64,000 nt of DNA from positions 24,312 to 88,311 of the forward strand of contig NZ_PPTQ01000005.1 in assembly GCF_003340345.1 (NCBI RefSeq), given 5' to 3'. Shown here piece after piece: positions 25,379-33,612 of the stretch; positions within the stretch are counted from its first letter, which is position 1; each line of letters starts with the position of its first letter. Origin of the DNA: Paraeggerthella hongkongensis (lineage in GTDB: Bacteria > Actinomycetota > Coriobacteriia > Coriobacteriales > Eggerthellaceae). The notes beneath the pieces are model-generated. The model was not told where the DNA came from. It saw only the letters and a program-made list of their open reading frames with translations, and did no database searches. A program made the translations under genes and the position numbers.

Positions 25379-26731
25379 CTATATTCCTAATTGACTATTT
25401 AAGTACGCGATGCCTACTGCAATTCCTGCATCGGAAACTTTTCCCATAACCTTAAACAAAAACGCTTTTAGCTTTTGTCTCGCGACAAGTCGCCCCTCAG
25501 ACTTTGCGTTCTCGTCCTCCAGTTCATAGACCGCCGAAAGAAGCTCATCCTTTTCGTAGCCTCCGTATTTTGAGATTAGTTCTAAAATCTGATTGACATC
25601 TGTACCGAAATTCTGATCTCCAATTATCTGCTGGGCAACAACACCGTTCACTTGCTCAATGATTTGCGGATTCAGGTTTACAGTCATATTCGTTTTTGAT
25701 TCAGAATACGATGACATAAGCCCAATAGCGTTTGTTAATCCTTTGACTTTGGGTATTTGGCAGTCAATCAATCTATTTATTGACTGCCAGTCGATGTCAT
25801 GAGGCAAGGTATCGATAAGTTCTGACTCAAGCCTGTGTCGAACAGTTAAAATTCTTGTCTCCCTTTCGTGCTTGAGGTCGATGTCTAGGCGGCGGACTTC
25901 TTTAGCATATCTGGTTATTATTTCAGAAGCTTTTTCACTTGATATGCTGTGGTCTTGTAGTATCTGCATTGCTTGTTCCGGTTTACTTACTGAGTACTGA
26001 AGAAGGTCATCAAAGTCCTCAAACTCTTTGGAAAGTTCCTCAATATTAATGGCTTTATCAGCAAAAAACTCATATACAATACCCTGTCCAGTTTCTTGTT
26101 TTTCCTGGCGAAGTCCAAATCCCTTTATTGAGTGTAAATAGTCTCGAAACAGGGATAAGAGCTTATCTGCCTCCTTGCTCCACATCCTCGATGAAGGGAT
26201 GTACGCACGAAAGACCATATTGTTCTTGTGGTTTTCGACGAAGTTAGCTGCGATTACGCTCATCTCGGCATTTTTTTGGTACGGAGTCAAATCCACTCCG
26301 CTCTTGGACAAAAACTCATTAACCCATTTTCTGACATCATTGGCAGGAGGTTGTAGGTTGTAATACCAAAAATCATAATCATCATCGAATAGTTCAGATG
26401 GAGGCCCGCCTTCGTAAGGGTGCCCAATGATATAGGACTCATGAACGAATGCGACATGGGGCTTTTTTGCAATTGTATGAGCGAGTTTAATGGCGGTATC
26501 TTTGTACTCGGGGTCAGCAAAATTTTCGTATGATTTACGACTTGCCTTCCATATTACCCCGAGAAGGTTTTCTGACTCTAAAAGATCAATAATTTTTTCC
26601 CAGTTAGCCACTCGTGATTCTAGTCGTTTGTTTACATATGTAATGCCCGCCGCTTTGAGTTGGCTCACAGCTCCTTCGAGAGCTGAATTTCCGAGGAACA
26701 AAAAGAAATGCTTATCTGGTGGTGAAGACAT
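25379..26731 (-). CDS. uncharacterised cassette protein, 450 residues
   Basis: ATG 26731 follows AGGAGAAAAT. It begins MSSPPDKHFFLFLGNSALEGAVSQL, reminiscent of the opening of nucleotide- or effector-sensing domains, but no family is recognised. A helical, charged middle (about 230-310) is followed by MTVNLNPQIIEQVNGVVAQQIIGDQNFG, a Gln/Asn/Gly-rich strand segment of a kind seen in several phage-defence proteins, and a C-terminal amphipathic helix DAGIAVGIAYLNSQLGI that could insert in membranes. AT-rich codon use and the cassette setting suggest a transferred, probably defensive, gene. Function is not assigned. Confidence 0.6.
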   Translation of the reverse strand: MSSPPDKHFFLFLGNSALEGAVSQLKAAGITYVNKRLESRVANWEKIIDLLESENLLGVIWKASRKSYENFADPEYKDTAIKLAHTIAKKPHVAFVHESYIIGHPYEGGPPSELFDDDYDFWYYNLQPPANDVRKWVNEFLSKSGVDLTPYQKNAEMSVIAANFVENHKNNMVFRAYIPSSRMWSKEADKLLSLFRDYLHSIKGFGLRQEKQETGQGIVYEFFADKAINIEELSKEFEDFDDLLQYSVSKPEQAMQILQDHSISSEKASEIITRYAKEVRRLDIDLKHERETRILTVRHRLESELIDTLPHDIDWQSINRLIDCQIPKVKGLTNAIGLMSSYSESKTNMTVNLNPQIIEQVNGVVAQQIIGDQNFGTDVNQILELISKYGGYEKDELLSAVYELEDENAKSEGRLVARQKLKAFLFKVMGKVSDAGIAVGIAYLNSQLGI

Positions 26732-26900
26732 ATTTTCTCCTAACGAAGCATGTTCTTTCGGCCTTCATAGACTTTTTTGAACATTGTAATGCACGTTGTA
26801 TATTTCAAAAGCTATGAGAATGCAGATCTACCGTTCTATCTCGATAAACTATTTGTATGGAATACCAATTACAAATTCGAATATAAGAACAAGAAAAACC

Positions 26901-28193
26901 CTATTGTTGAATTATCATTTCGATTATCGCACGCATTCCGCTCCAATCCGATGACTCCAAATTCGTCCTATCCCTTCTGCACTCAGTGATCTTTTGACGG
27001 AAGCGATCCTGTATCGCTCGTTTATCAAGAACCTCACCTTGGTACCGCCTAAGGCGTCTATTATATCCAGTCCACTGAATTGGCGTGAGCGTCCCATCGG
27101 AGCCTAAAAGAACGTCTGTGCCCAAATATAGTTCGATGCTCGCAGCAGAGCCATTGACATCCATGGCTGCCTGACCTGTTGGGCCCAGCGTAGGATACGA
27201 TTCCAGAAACCCGAGTCGAGGGTATTGTGAATAAGTAATATTGACAGGCAAGTCAAGTGTTTCTAGTCCACAAATCGCATCCGTCGCCGCAGTGTCGTTG
27301 TCAAAAACAGCAAGGATCCTGTTCGATACACCGGCAGAAGCAAAGGCCTTGATGTATTTAACAACGTCACCTGCGCTTCCAGGAGTATCGTGAGCTGGGA
27401 AGTCGAAAAAGGTATAGTAGTCGACTAAGTAAGGGAACAACAGCTCAATCCCTGCCTTTATGAACTCGATATCGGTAGAGCCCTCAGTAAGTATTATGGT
27501 TGGTGTATCGGCAGGATAGTTGGCAACTAGATTCTTCTTCGCTTCTGATGCAAATGCTATATCTTCTTTAACCCATCCTCCGCCGATGATATCTGAGAGA
27601 TCAACTGAGACATTTGAACCCTCTTGAGCGACCTCGCAGAACATACGTATTATGAATCGTATGTCGGTTCCGGGATAGCCGTATAGCATCTCGTAATGCT
27701 CATCAAGCATATATGACGTGCTTGCGGCAATGTCATTCCGATTATGATCGTCGTTCCAGCTCTTAAGATCCTTTTCAAGTATTTCTTTTCCGCCACATAC
27801 GAATGCGTCAAAAGTAAAGTCCTGGAGGATGTCTATATGCTCGGCTTGATGGTCATAGAATTCGTCATTTCGGTAATCAGGCGGTAAATCTTCCATCAAA
27901 GAGTTTAGTTCTTTGGTAACCCCTCTTTCGAAATCGGCTTTCAGCGCGGCATGGGTGAATCCCATAACATCGAGCCTGGCAAGAACCACCTCGCGACTCG
28001 CAGTATAAACTACAGAGGTTATTTCATCTTCTCTAGGTTCGCGCAAATAATCTTCGTACCGTTCGGTTTCGGTATTGTATATTCTTTTCTTCTTGTCACC
28101 TTCCTGAAATATGCTCATGATTTCTGGTGGGATTTGATTTTTGAACTCCAGGACTTCGCACCCCTCTATTGACAAATTTACATATGAACCCAT
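26901..28193 (-). CDS. HEPN/TOPRIM-domain protein
   Basis: 430 residues. The N-terminus MGSYVNLSIEGCEVLEFKNQ fits the HEPN/Toprim N-terminal domain. The TOPRIM fold is seen in TIILTEGSTDIEF (Glu237) and LAVFDNDTAATDA (Asp298 and Asp300, the DxD motif). TOPRIM domains with this metal site are nucleases or primases (OLD, topoisomerase-like); HEPN-TOPRIM proteins are associated with phage defence. It is followed on the same strand by the 450-residue unknown gene, with a 169-bp gap. A nuclease activity is an inference. Confidence 0.8.
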   Translation of the reverse strand: MGSYVNLSIEGCEVLEFKNQIPPEIMSIFQEGDKKKRIYNTETERYEDYLREPREDEITSVVYTASREVVLARLDVMGFTHAALKADFERGVTKELNSLMEDLPPDYRNDEFYDHQAEHIDILQDFTFDAFVCGGKEILEKDLKSWNDDHNRNDIAASTSYMLDEHYEMLYGYPGTDIRFIIRMFCEVAQEGSNVSVDLSDIIGGGWVKEDIAFASEAKKNLVANYPADTPTIILTEGSTDIEFIKAGIELLFPYLVDYYTFFDFPAHDTPGSAGDVVKYIKAFASAGVSNRILAVFDNDTAATDAICGLETLDLPVNITYSQYPRLGFLESYPTLGPTGQAAMDVNGSAASIELYLGTDVLLGSDGTLTPIQWTGYNRRLRRYQGEVLDKRAIQDRFRQKITECRRDRTNLESSDWSGMRAIIEMIIQQ

Positions 28194-28230
28194 TTTTTAA
28201 CCCCCTGTCGCGATGCTATACACGTTCTTG

Positions 28231-28779
28231 CTATGGTTGATTATTGGCTTGGGTTTTGTTGCCGAAATACTCCCAGAGAGGAATCAGGCCGCTGTCGTAA
28301 TCGAGAACTCTCTGAAGCTCCATTCCCTTATTTGGGGCTAGCGGATCATGGTGCCCACTCTTTTGAGGCAGTTCTGAGAAGAAATCAAGTAGTTCCAAAT
28401 GGCTGTCTATTGAGTGGGTATCCACCCGAATCCCATGTATGTTTCCACCAAGACCAGCAGGTGCGGCAAATAGGGAGGCCTTAAAGTATTTCGGGGCAGG
28501 TATGAGGGTAGATACATCAATCAGGCGATAGTACATGATGAGGGTAGACAACAACCCCGAAAACGCAAACAGGACGTTTCTGAGATTTGATATATGAAAG
28601 AATACGTCGCGATTGTGCTTATTAACGGAGGTATAGGCACCCCACCATTTCGGGCGATTTGATTCCCTCCAGATTATCGCACCCTCATCAGTAAGCCTAG
28701 TTAAGGCACTTGTTTGTAAACATCCGACGATTGGTATTCCCTCATATTTAAACGAGATGACATCCTTCGTGAACTGCAT
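28231..28779 (-). CDS. cassette protein with an N-terminus like the SPASM maturase
   Basis: 182 residues from ATG 28779 (GAAAGGA Shine-Dalgarno). Residues 1-37, MQFTKDVISFKYEGIPIVGCL..., align without gaps to 1-37 of the maturase encoded at 22681 (shared M-F, V-SF, G, VGCL, T, L, GA). The remaining 145 residues (WWGAYTSVNKHNRDVFF..., a hydrophobic LFAFSGLLSTLIMYYRLIDV, then a polar tail) match nothing I recognise and lack radical SAM cysteines. It is first in the cassette's minus-strand gene group. Confidence 0.6.
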   Translation of the reverse strand: MQFTKDVISFKYEGIPIVGCLQTSALTRLTDEGAIIWRESNRPKWWGAYTSVNKHNRDVFFHISNLRNVLFAFSGLLSTLIMYYRLIDVSTLIPAPKYFKASLFAAPAGLGGNIHGIRVDTHSIDSHLELLDFFSELPQKSGHHDPLAPNKGMELQRVLDYDSGLIPLWEYFGNKTQANNQP

Positions 28780-28958
28780 GGGGATTCCTTTCGACAATGC
28801 CGCAAATGCAAGAATACTACTTTTCTTTTACTAGTATGTAGCGGGGATGTTTCCCGAAGATTGCCATAAGATCAGCCTTCATGTCTTTTAAAAAACAGTT
28901 GTGTGGTTATCCGTTCTTGTTCGAAGGATGTGGCGGGCCGTTTTCAAGTTAAAAGACA

Positions 28959-29105
28959 CATCACCGCTTTAGCAACTAAATCAATTGTGATGGTATACGG
29001 ACCTTTTGGGAGAGCATCACGTTCGCAACGTGGGGGTCGTGGGTTCGAATCCCATCATCTCCACCACGGAAATTAAATGCAGGTCGGAAAACCGGCCTGC
29101 ATTTT
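28959..29105. repeat. attachment-like repeat 2: palindrome, 3'-tRNA copy, terminator
   Basis: A 34-bp element CATCAC-N4-TTTAG-N3-CTAAA...GTGATG (28959-28992) lies 15 bp before a 62-bp copy of the tRNA-Ala 3' part (29008-29069), which ends TCTCCACCACGGA. A terminator follows: GCAGGTCGG, AAAA, CCGGCCTGC, ATTTTT (29079-29105). The tRNA copy lacks the acceptor 5' strand and D-arm start, so it is not a functional tRNA. 28780-28958 has no gene. Confidence 0.85.
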
Positions 29106-29145
29106 TGATTTTCTGGACAGGGAGGGTGCGAAGCTGCGATCTAGC

Positions 29146-30555
29146 TTATCGATAGAATCGTCTGTCCTTCGTTGTTCCTTTCGTTTGAAGCGTCCCGTTT
29201 TTGATCATCTTCTGCAAATGAGTGCTTGCCGTGCGCTTTGTAACCCCGGCCGACTCTGCAACCTGCGCTATCGTGATAGTGCCGTTTTCGACAAGAAGTT
29301 TCTCTATCGTTGCGCGGACGTCTGCCCGCTTGCTCTCGCGTGCAACCTTCGTCGAGGCGGCTGTCGCGGATCGACCCGATAGAAGTCCTTTTGCATCCGG
29401 GATTGACGCCTTGAAGATATCCCCTTCGACCAGCTTCGGTTCTGCGCCTAGGAATGGAGCCGCGTAGCGGAAGAGGTTCCTCGTTCCGCTGCCCAGGGCT
29501 TCAGCGCGCCCGATGTTTCCAAAAAAGCTGGCGATGATGGGGTTCTTGGGCATGGGATTGAAGTTTGCGAGGGTGATGCGGCCTTCGAGCAGGGTACGGC
29601 TTGCGTTTTCGGTGCGCAGTCCCTCCTTGTCCACAATGAGCTTTGCTGGAAAGGGATTCGTGAACTCACGATGTACGAGGATGTTTGCGACGAGCTCGCG
29701 AACGACTATGTCCCGAGCGCTTATCGCCTGGCTGCCTTCAAGGTAGAACGGATCCGGAAGGTGTTTCGAGCAGAAATCGCATAGTTGGTCGTAAGCTTCT
29801 ATCAAATTGGTTCGCACGGTCAGCCGATCATCGTACCGATCGACATCGGCAAGGCGCACTATCGCGTCGGTAACGTATGCGGGGGCGATCGAGGCTATGA
29901 CCTCGTCCGTGCCAAGGAGCATCGCGCAAGCCATGGTCAGCCCTTCCTGTCCCGTCTGGAAATCCCTCCCGTATAGCTTGGCGCTTCGCAACAGCTCCTC
30001 GTCATCCATGCCGATCCATGGATGATCCGCGCGTTTTGCCGCAGCCAATTGCCTCACGCGAGGGAGGAGGTCCAATCTCAAGTCCGCCGTCCGCAGATAG
30101 GGATAGATTCTCTGCTCGGTATACACTCCCTGCTTGCGCAGGTACAATGCCGCTATCTGCGTCTCGCCCACGATCTTTACATCCTCGTCAAACACGCGAT
30201 CGTACACCGCGCCCTTGAACCGATGGATCGCGGAATCTGCGGGCACCCAGATGCGGACGACTTTCTTTCCGTGATAGTCGATGTCTTCGAATTCCAGGGA
30301 AGGCAGGGAGTCGAACAGCCGCGGATTGTTGGCGACGTTTATCACGTTGCGTTTCACCTCGTCGGCATTCGGAGTTCCGATGCCTACGACGGTTCCGTCG
30401 TCTTCGATTCCCAGGAAGATGCTGCCTCCCAGGCGGTTGCCGAAAGAGCAGATCGTCTCGAAGGTGTCCTGGCCGGGCTTGCTTCCGCAGCGTTTGAATT
30501 CCACTGTGGTTGACTCGCCATTTTGCAGATGTCTCTCGAAGTCCTCGATATCCAT
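29146..30555 (-). CDS. AlbA_2 (Schlafen-like) ATP-binding/HTH regulator
   Basis: 469 residues from ATG 30555 (AAGGAAGGGG Shine-Dalgarno). Residues 1-120 hold the AlbA_2 domain: ESTTVEFKRCG, TICSFGNRLGGSIFLGIEDDGTVVGIG. The middle has RELVANILVHREF and the GSGTRNLFRYAAPFLG pattern of the ATP-dependent DNA-helicase-RecG-like C-terminal family. The end is a winged HTH: TIAQVAESAGVTKRTASTHLQKMIKNGTL. Members are putative transcriptional regulators or defence-associated proteins. Four TTTAGGAAA boxes upstream look like its own operator. Confidence 0.82.
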   Translation of the reverse strand: MDIEDFERHLQNGESTTVEFKRCGSKPGQDTFETICSFGNRLGGSIFLGIEDDGTVVGIGTPNADEVKRNVINVANNPRLFDSLPSLEFEDIDYHGKKVVRIWVPADSAIHRFKGAVYDRVFDEDVKIVGETQIAALYLRKQGVYTEQRIYPYLRTADLRLDLLPRVRQLAAAKRADHPWIGMDDEELLRSAKLYGRDFQTGQEGLTMACAMLLGTDEVIASIAPAYVTDAIVRLADVDRYDDRLTVRTNLIEAYDQLCDFCSKHLPDPFYLEGSQAISARDIVVRELVANILVHREFTNPFPAKLIVDKEGLRTENASRTLLEGRITLANFNPMPKNPIIASFFGNIGRAEALGSGTRNLFRYAAPFLGAEPKLVEGDIFKASIPDAKGLLSGRSATAASTKVARESKRADVRATIEKLLVENGTITIAQVAESAGVTKRTASTHLQKMIKNGTLQTKGTTKDRRFYR

Positions 30556-30570
30556 AAAGCACCCCTTCCT

Positions 30571-30630
30571 TTTAGGAAAGATTTTACCATTTAGGAAATC
30601 CATTTAGGAAAAATTTTGAATTTTCCTAAA
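30571..30630. promoter_or_regulatory. TTTAGGAAA box array upstream of the AlbA_2 gene
   Basis: TTTAGGAAA occurs at 30571, 30590 and 30603, and inverted as TTTCCTAAA at 30622-30630. The last two form a palindrome around a 10-bp centre. The array starts 15 bp upstream of the start codon and overlaps the promoter position, fitting autorepression by the encoded HTH. Confidence 0.7.
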
Positions 30631-30683
30631 TAAGTAAAAGGGTTCCCGGATGAGATTTCATCACCTTAAGCAAGCGAAGGGCG

Positions 30684-30834
30684 CATCACCATTTTAGCTA
30701 CTAAAACAATTGTGATGGTATACGTACCTTTTGGGAGAGCATCACGTTCGCAACGTGGGGGTCGTGGGTTCGAATCCCATCATCTCCACCACGGAATTTT
30801 GATCGGGCCGGAAGTTTCTTCCGGCCCGATTTTC
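30684..30834. repeat. attachment-like repeat 3: palindrome, 3'-tRNA copy, terminator
   Basis: The 34-bp palindrome is at 30684-30717 (CATCAC, TTTTAG, CTAAAA, GTGATG). The 59-bp 3'-tRNA copy is at 30733-30791, 15 bp later, nearly identical to repeat 2. The terminator is ATCGGGCCGGAAG, TTT, CTTCCGGCCCGAT, TTTC at 30802-30834; its sequence differs from the other terminators while the layout is kept. Confidence 0.85.
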
Positions 30835-31418
30835 GCGTATGGAGCGCATTCTTGTCCGAAGTGGCATCGCTATTGGAATGTCGCCCAAAATGTGGTATAA
30901 GAATAGTGGTGGTTCCGAAAGGGGCTACTTCCGAGAGCCGGGGGAAGTCCCCCGGCAATTTCTTTTTCAAGCTCGCGCGCAGAGCGAAGAACCGAGACCA
31001 TAGGCAAGAACGTGTACCTTGATCCTATCGTGATCGATATAGTATGGATCTGTCTCGTAAATCCTGCCGGCAATGCCTAAATGCATAACAAATGAAGTCC
31101 TGGTCATCTGGTCTTCAGTGTATAATAAATGCACTTCATGCATGGGCATGAAGGCAGTCGTTGCTTCTGTCAAGAGGCACCGGATCACGAACTTCACGTG
31201 TATCGATACACGCAAATTTCGCGCTCCTAAACGCTGTTGGCAGGACACTTCGACACCTCCTTCCAGTATAGGTAGGAACGTTTCAAAGGCCGTCTTCCAT
31301 CGAGAAGTGAGCTTGGCGGGATTCTTTTGGTGACCAAAAGAATAGTTCGGGTTTCTGCTCAAAGGTAAAGAGCTTCCGCCCTCGTTTCCTTTGGGCATGC
31401 GGCCTCGCGAGGAGCCGA
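30835..31418 (+). other. long non-coding leader of the reverse transcriptase gene
   Basis: 584 bp without a convincing gene. TATAAT at 31121-31126 is a likely -10, so about 285 nt would be transcribed ahead of the RT. Inside is a perfect hairpin with arms ATTCTTTTGGT and ACCAAAAGAAT (31321-31343), plus a small CCTCGCGAGG palindrome just before the RBS. A structured ncRNA partner is possible, as in retrons and some DRT systems, but no msr/msd or a1/a2 pairing was identified. Confidence 0.45.
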
Positions 31419-32849
31419 ATGAAGAAATCTGATTTGAAATGGGCGGGCTGCTGTTCTCGAAAAGACGACTGTCTCAGTTGCAAGCAATATTCTTTATGCT
31501 CAAGCTGGGCCGTTTATCTCGATAGGCATAAGACTTCAAAAGGGTATTCTCATTTTGATAAGCGAACTTCGCTCGCATCCTTTAAAACTAGAAGTAAGGT
31601 TCTGGATCCCCGGTGGGTTGCTCGTCACGGTTTTTGGCCATTGATTCATTGCAGAATGGACAGAAGCGTATTTTCTAATCCGAAAAACGAGAAGCTAAAT
31701 TGCAGGAAGAAAAAAACAAGAGAGATAAGATATTGTGCCCACATTGATAGGTGCATCTACCAGAGATATTCTTTCCTGCTGGATTCTCGATATAATGAAT
31801 TTGCGGTGAACTGCGGAATAGATGATTCTGCTATTGCGTATCGAACGAATAAAAAGGCATGTAATATTGATCATGCGAAACATGCATTTGATTTTATTCA
31901 ATCTTGTCGACGGTGTATAATTCTGGTGGCAGATTTTGCCGATTTTTTCGACAAGGTCGATCATATGTATCTCAAATCAGCATTATGCACATTGTTGGAG
32001 ACGGATAAGCTCCTGCCAGACTACTATGCTGTATTTAAAAACACAACCAAATATGCATGCTGGGACTGGAATTCTCTGGTTGATATCTGCGGTCTCGAGA
32101 ACTGTCGAAAAGCACGGAAAGAAATGAACGAGAAGGAGATGGTGCTGAGCGACGAGCAGTTTCGATCCAATGTCAAAAGTTGCGTCAAAACAAACCCTAA
32201 TAGCTTTGGTATTCCTCAAGGTTCGCCAATAAGTTCAGTTTTTTCAAACATCTATTTAATTCAATTTGACCAAGAAGTTAGGCGTATCGTTGACTCGTTT
32301 TCTGGATTATATCTAAGGTATTGTGATGACCTGTTTGTCGCCATTCCTGCGCTCGACGAAGATTGTAGCTCGGCGCTTGCAGCTATAGACTCAGTGCTGC
32401 AATGTATCGATCTTCAAAAAGGGGTTGAAGTGAAGAAGGAGAAAACAAAGCTTTTGCATTATGGTGCCGATGCGCTTAATCCGAATGGCTTGCTTGTGGA
32501 AATAGACAAAGCGGGAAACGTGGTAAATGAAAAAACGAGACTTGACTATCTCGGTTTTTCATTCGACGGCAGCAGTCGCAAGATTAGAGCTAAAACAATA
32601 TCGAAGTATCATTATCGCATGCGTCGAAAAGCAAAGACAGTAGCTTTTCAAAATCGAGGGCGCGTCAATTTATATGGAACGTACTCTGAACGAGCGATCC
32701 AGATTTCTAAAAAGAGGTCGTTTATCGACTACGCTAAGAATTCTGCTCAAAAAATGATGCTGAATGATCCCGAAAGCAACGCCATTGTTAAGCACAATAT
32801 GGAGAAGATTGCGAAGGCAATTAATGAGTACAGTCAAGAAAAAAGATAG
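31419..32849 (+). CDS. group II-intron-like/defence-type reverse transcriptase
   Basis: 476 residues, ATG after GCGAGGAG. Cys-rich start (CCSRKDDCLSCKQYSLC, 11-27). RT motifs in order: IRYCAHIDRCIYQRY (about 103-117), catalytic ADFADFFDKVDH (171-182), NSFGIPQGSPISSVFSNIYL (261-280), YLRYCDD with the two catalytic Asp (298-304), and LDYLGFSFDG. There is no maturase or endonuclease domain, so it is not a group II intron protein. The size and isolated cassette position fit unknown-group (DRT-like) antiphage RTs. I cannot assign a class. Confidence 0.85.
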   Translation: MKKSDLKWAGCCSRKDDCLSCKQYSLCSSWAVYLDRHKTSKGYSHFDKRTSLASFKTRSKVLDPRWVARHGFWPLIHCRMDRSVFSNPKNEKLNCRKKKTREIRYCAHIDRCIYQRYSFLLDSRYNEFAVNCGIDDSAIAYRTNKKACNIDHAKHAFDFIQSCRRCIILVADFADFFDKVDHMYLKSALCTLLETDKLLPDYYAVFKNTTKYACWDWNSLVDICGLENCRKARKEMNEKEMVLSDEQFRSNVKSCVKTNPNSFGIPQGSPISSVFSNIYLIQFDQEVRRIVDSFSGLYLRYCDDLFVAIPALDEDCSSALAAIDSVLQCIDLQKGVEVKKEKTKLLHYGADALNPNGLLVEIDKAGNVVNEKTRLDYLGFSFDGSSRKIRAKTISKYHYRMRRKAKTVAFQNRGRVNLYGTYSERAIQISKKRSFIDYAKNSAQKMMLNDPESNAIVKHNMEKIAKAINEYSQEKR

Positions 32850-32905
32850 TAATCGAAGTAATTCAAAATGGCTAGTTATTCCATTTTGACCAGAGGCCAA
32901 GGATA

Positions 32906-33050
32906 CATCACCGTTTTAGTTACTAAAGTAATTGTGATGGTGCACGTACCTTTGGGAGGACATCACGTTCGAGACGGGGGTCGCGGGTTTGAATCCTATC
33001 GTCTCCGCCATAACCAATAACCGGGTTCTTCTACTAAGAACCCGGTTATT
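32906..33050. repeat. attachment-like repeat 4 (decayed): palindrome, 3'-tRNA copy, terminator
   Basis: Palindrome at 32906-32939 with TTTTAG and CTAAA intact. The 3'-tRNA copy (32954-33010) is degenerate: GAGACGGGGG replaces GCAACGTGGGGG and GCCA replaces ACCA. The terminator has 15-bp arms AATAACCGGGTTCTT and AAGAACCCGGTTATT (33016-33050). Its decay fits the oldest displaced tRNA end at the distal edge of the array. Confidence 0.8.
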
Positions 33051-33612
33051 TCTTTACCGGACGTTTCTTCCAGGCTTTTCTGGGCCGTTTTTCTGAAACG
33101 TGCCCGGTTGCGCTGCGAAGTCGCCAGGATTCTCCAGGCGCTTCATGTGTTGCTCCATTGTTGCGACAGTCTTTGTATCCAATCTGGGGAAATGCAACGC
33201 CCGGTATGCCGAATAAGCAAACTTCCGCCATTTTGGTCTGATAGTATAAAGGAGTCCTTCTCGGTCAACTTTGCACGTACGGGGATCTTTCTCTGCCGAA
33301 CAGGGCGAAGGTGTAAAAGCGAGAATTCGAAACGCTCTACCCCGAGAATGAGACGGTGACGGAAGGGGCGCGCGGTGCTCGATCTTCCCGGTGCCGTCTC
33401 GGCGGTATCCGGCGGCTTCGACTCGGAAGGCGCAAGGAACCTGCATGACGATACGAAAACGCTCGGAACCGGGGTGGTGGTCGCGGGGTTTTCTCGTAGC
33501 GGCGGCGATCTTCGGATTCGTGTGCAGGTCAAAAAGCCGGTCGCAAATGCGCTTCTTTATAAATACGATGCTGTCAGCATATTGCCGTTGAGATTTTGAG
33601 AGGATGGTGCAA
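33051..33612. other. region without a supportable gene
   Basis: About 560 bp between the array and a small membrane-protein gene. Several overlapping ORFs exist on both strands, none with a good start signal or recognisable motif. It may be an eroded junction of the island. Confidence 0.4.

Larger units (their letters stand above)
25042..29007. mobile_element. tRNA-docked cassette 1 (three minus-strand genes)
   Basis: Bounded on the left by the 3' part of tRNA-Ala plus a terminator (GCAGGTACC, GGTACCTGC, TTTTG at 25118-25146) and on the right by the next 3'-tRNA copy with its 34-bp palindrome. About 4 kb, clearly more AT-rich than the chromosome. It carries an unknown 450-residue gene, a HEPN/TOPRIM gene and a 182-residue gene. 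No integrase or transposase is encoded, so mobilisation in trans is inferred. 24915-25030 and 25147-25378 hold no other gene. Confidence 0.75.
29008..30732. mobile_element. tRNA-docked cassette 2 (single AlbA_2 gene)
   Basis: Copy-to-copy distance 1,725 bp. It contains one gene on the minus strand and its operator region, framed by two attachment-like repeats. It differs from cassette 1 in base composition, being close to host GC inside the gene, which suggests a separate origin. Confidence 0.72.
30733..32953. mobile_element. tRNA-docked cassette 3 (reverse transcriptase)
   Basis: Copy-to-copy distance 2,221 bp. It holds one AT-rich plus-strand gene, the reverse transcriptase, behind a long non-coding leader. 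It is bounded on the right by the most decayed 3'-tRNA copy. Confidence 0.72.

Noticed and set aside
30733..30791. Additional functional tRNA-Ala genes downstream (also at 29008 and 32954)
   Set aside because: Only the 3' part is present; the acceptor 5' strand and the start of the D-arm are replaced by unrelated sequence.
25031..33050. CRISPR array or classical integron
   Set aside because: The repeats are tRNA-derived, far apart and enclose genes; there are no short regular spacers, and no integrase or attC-type folded sites.
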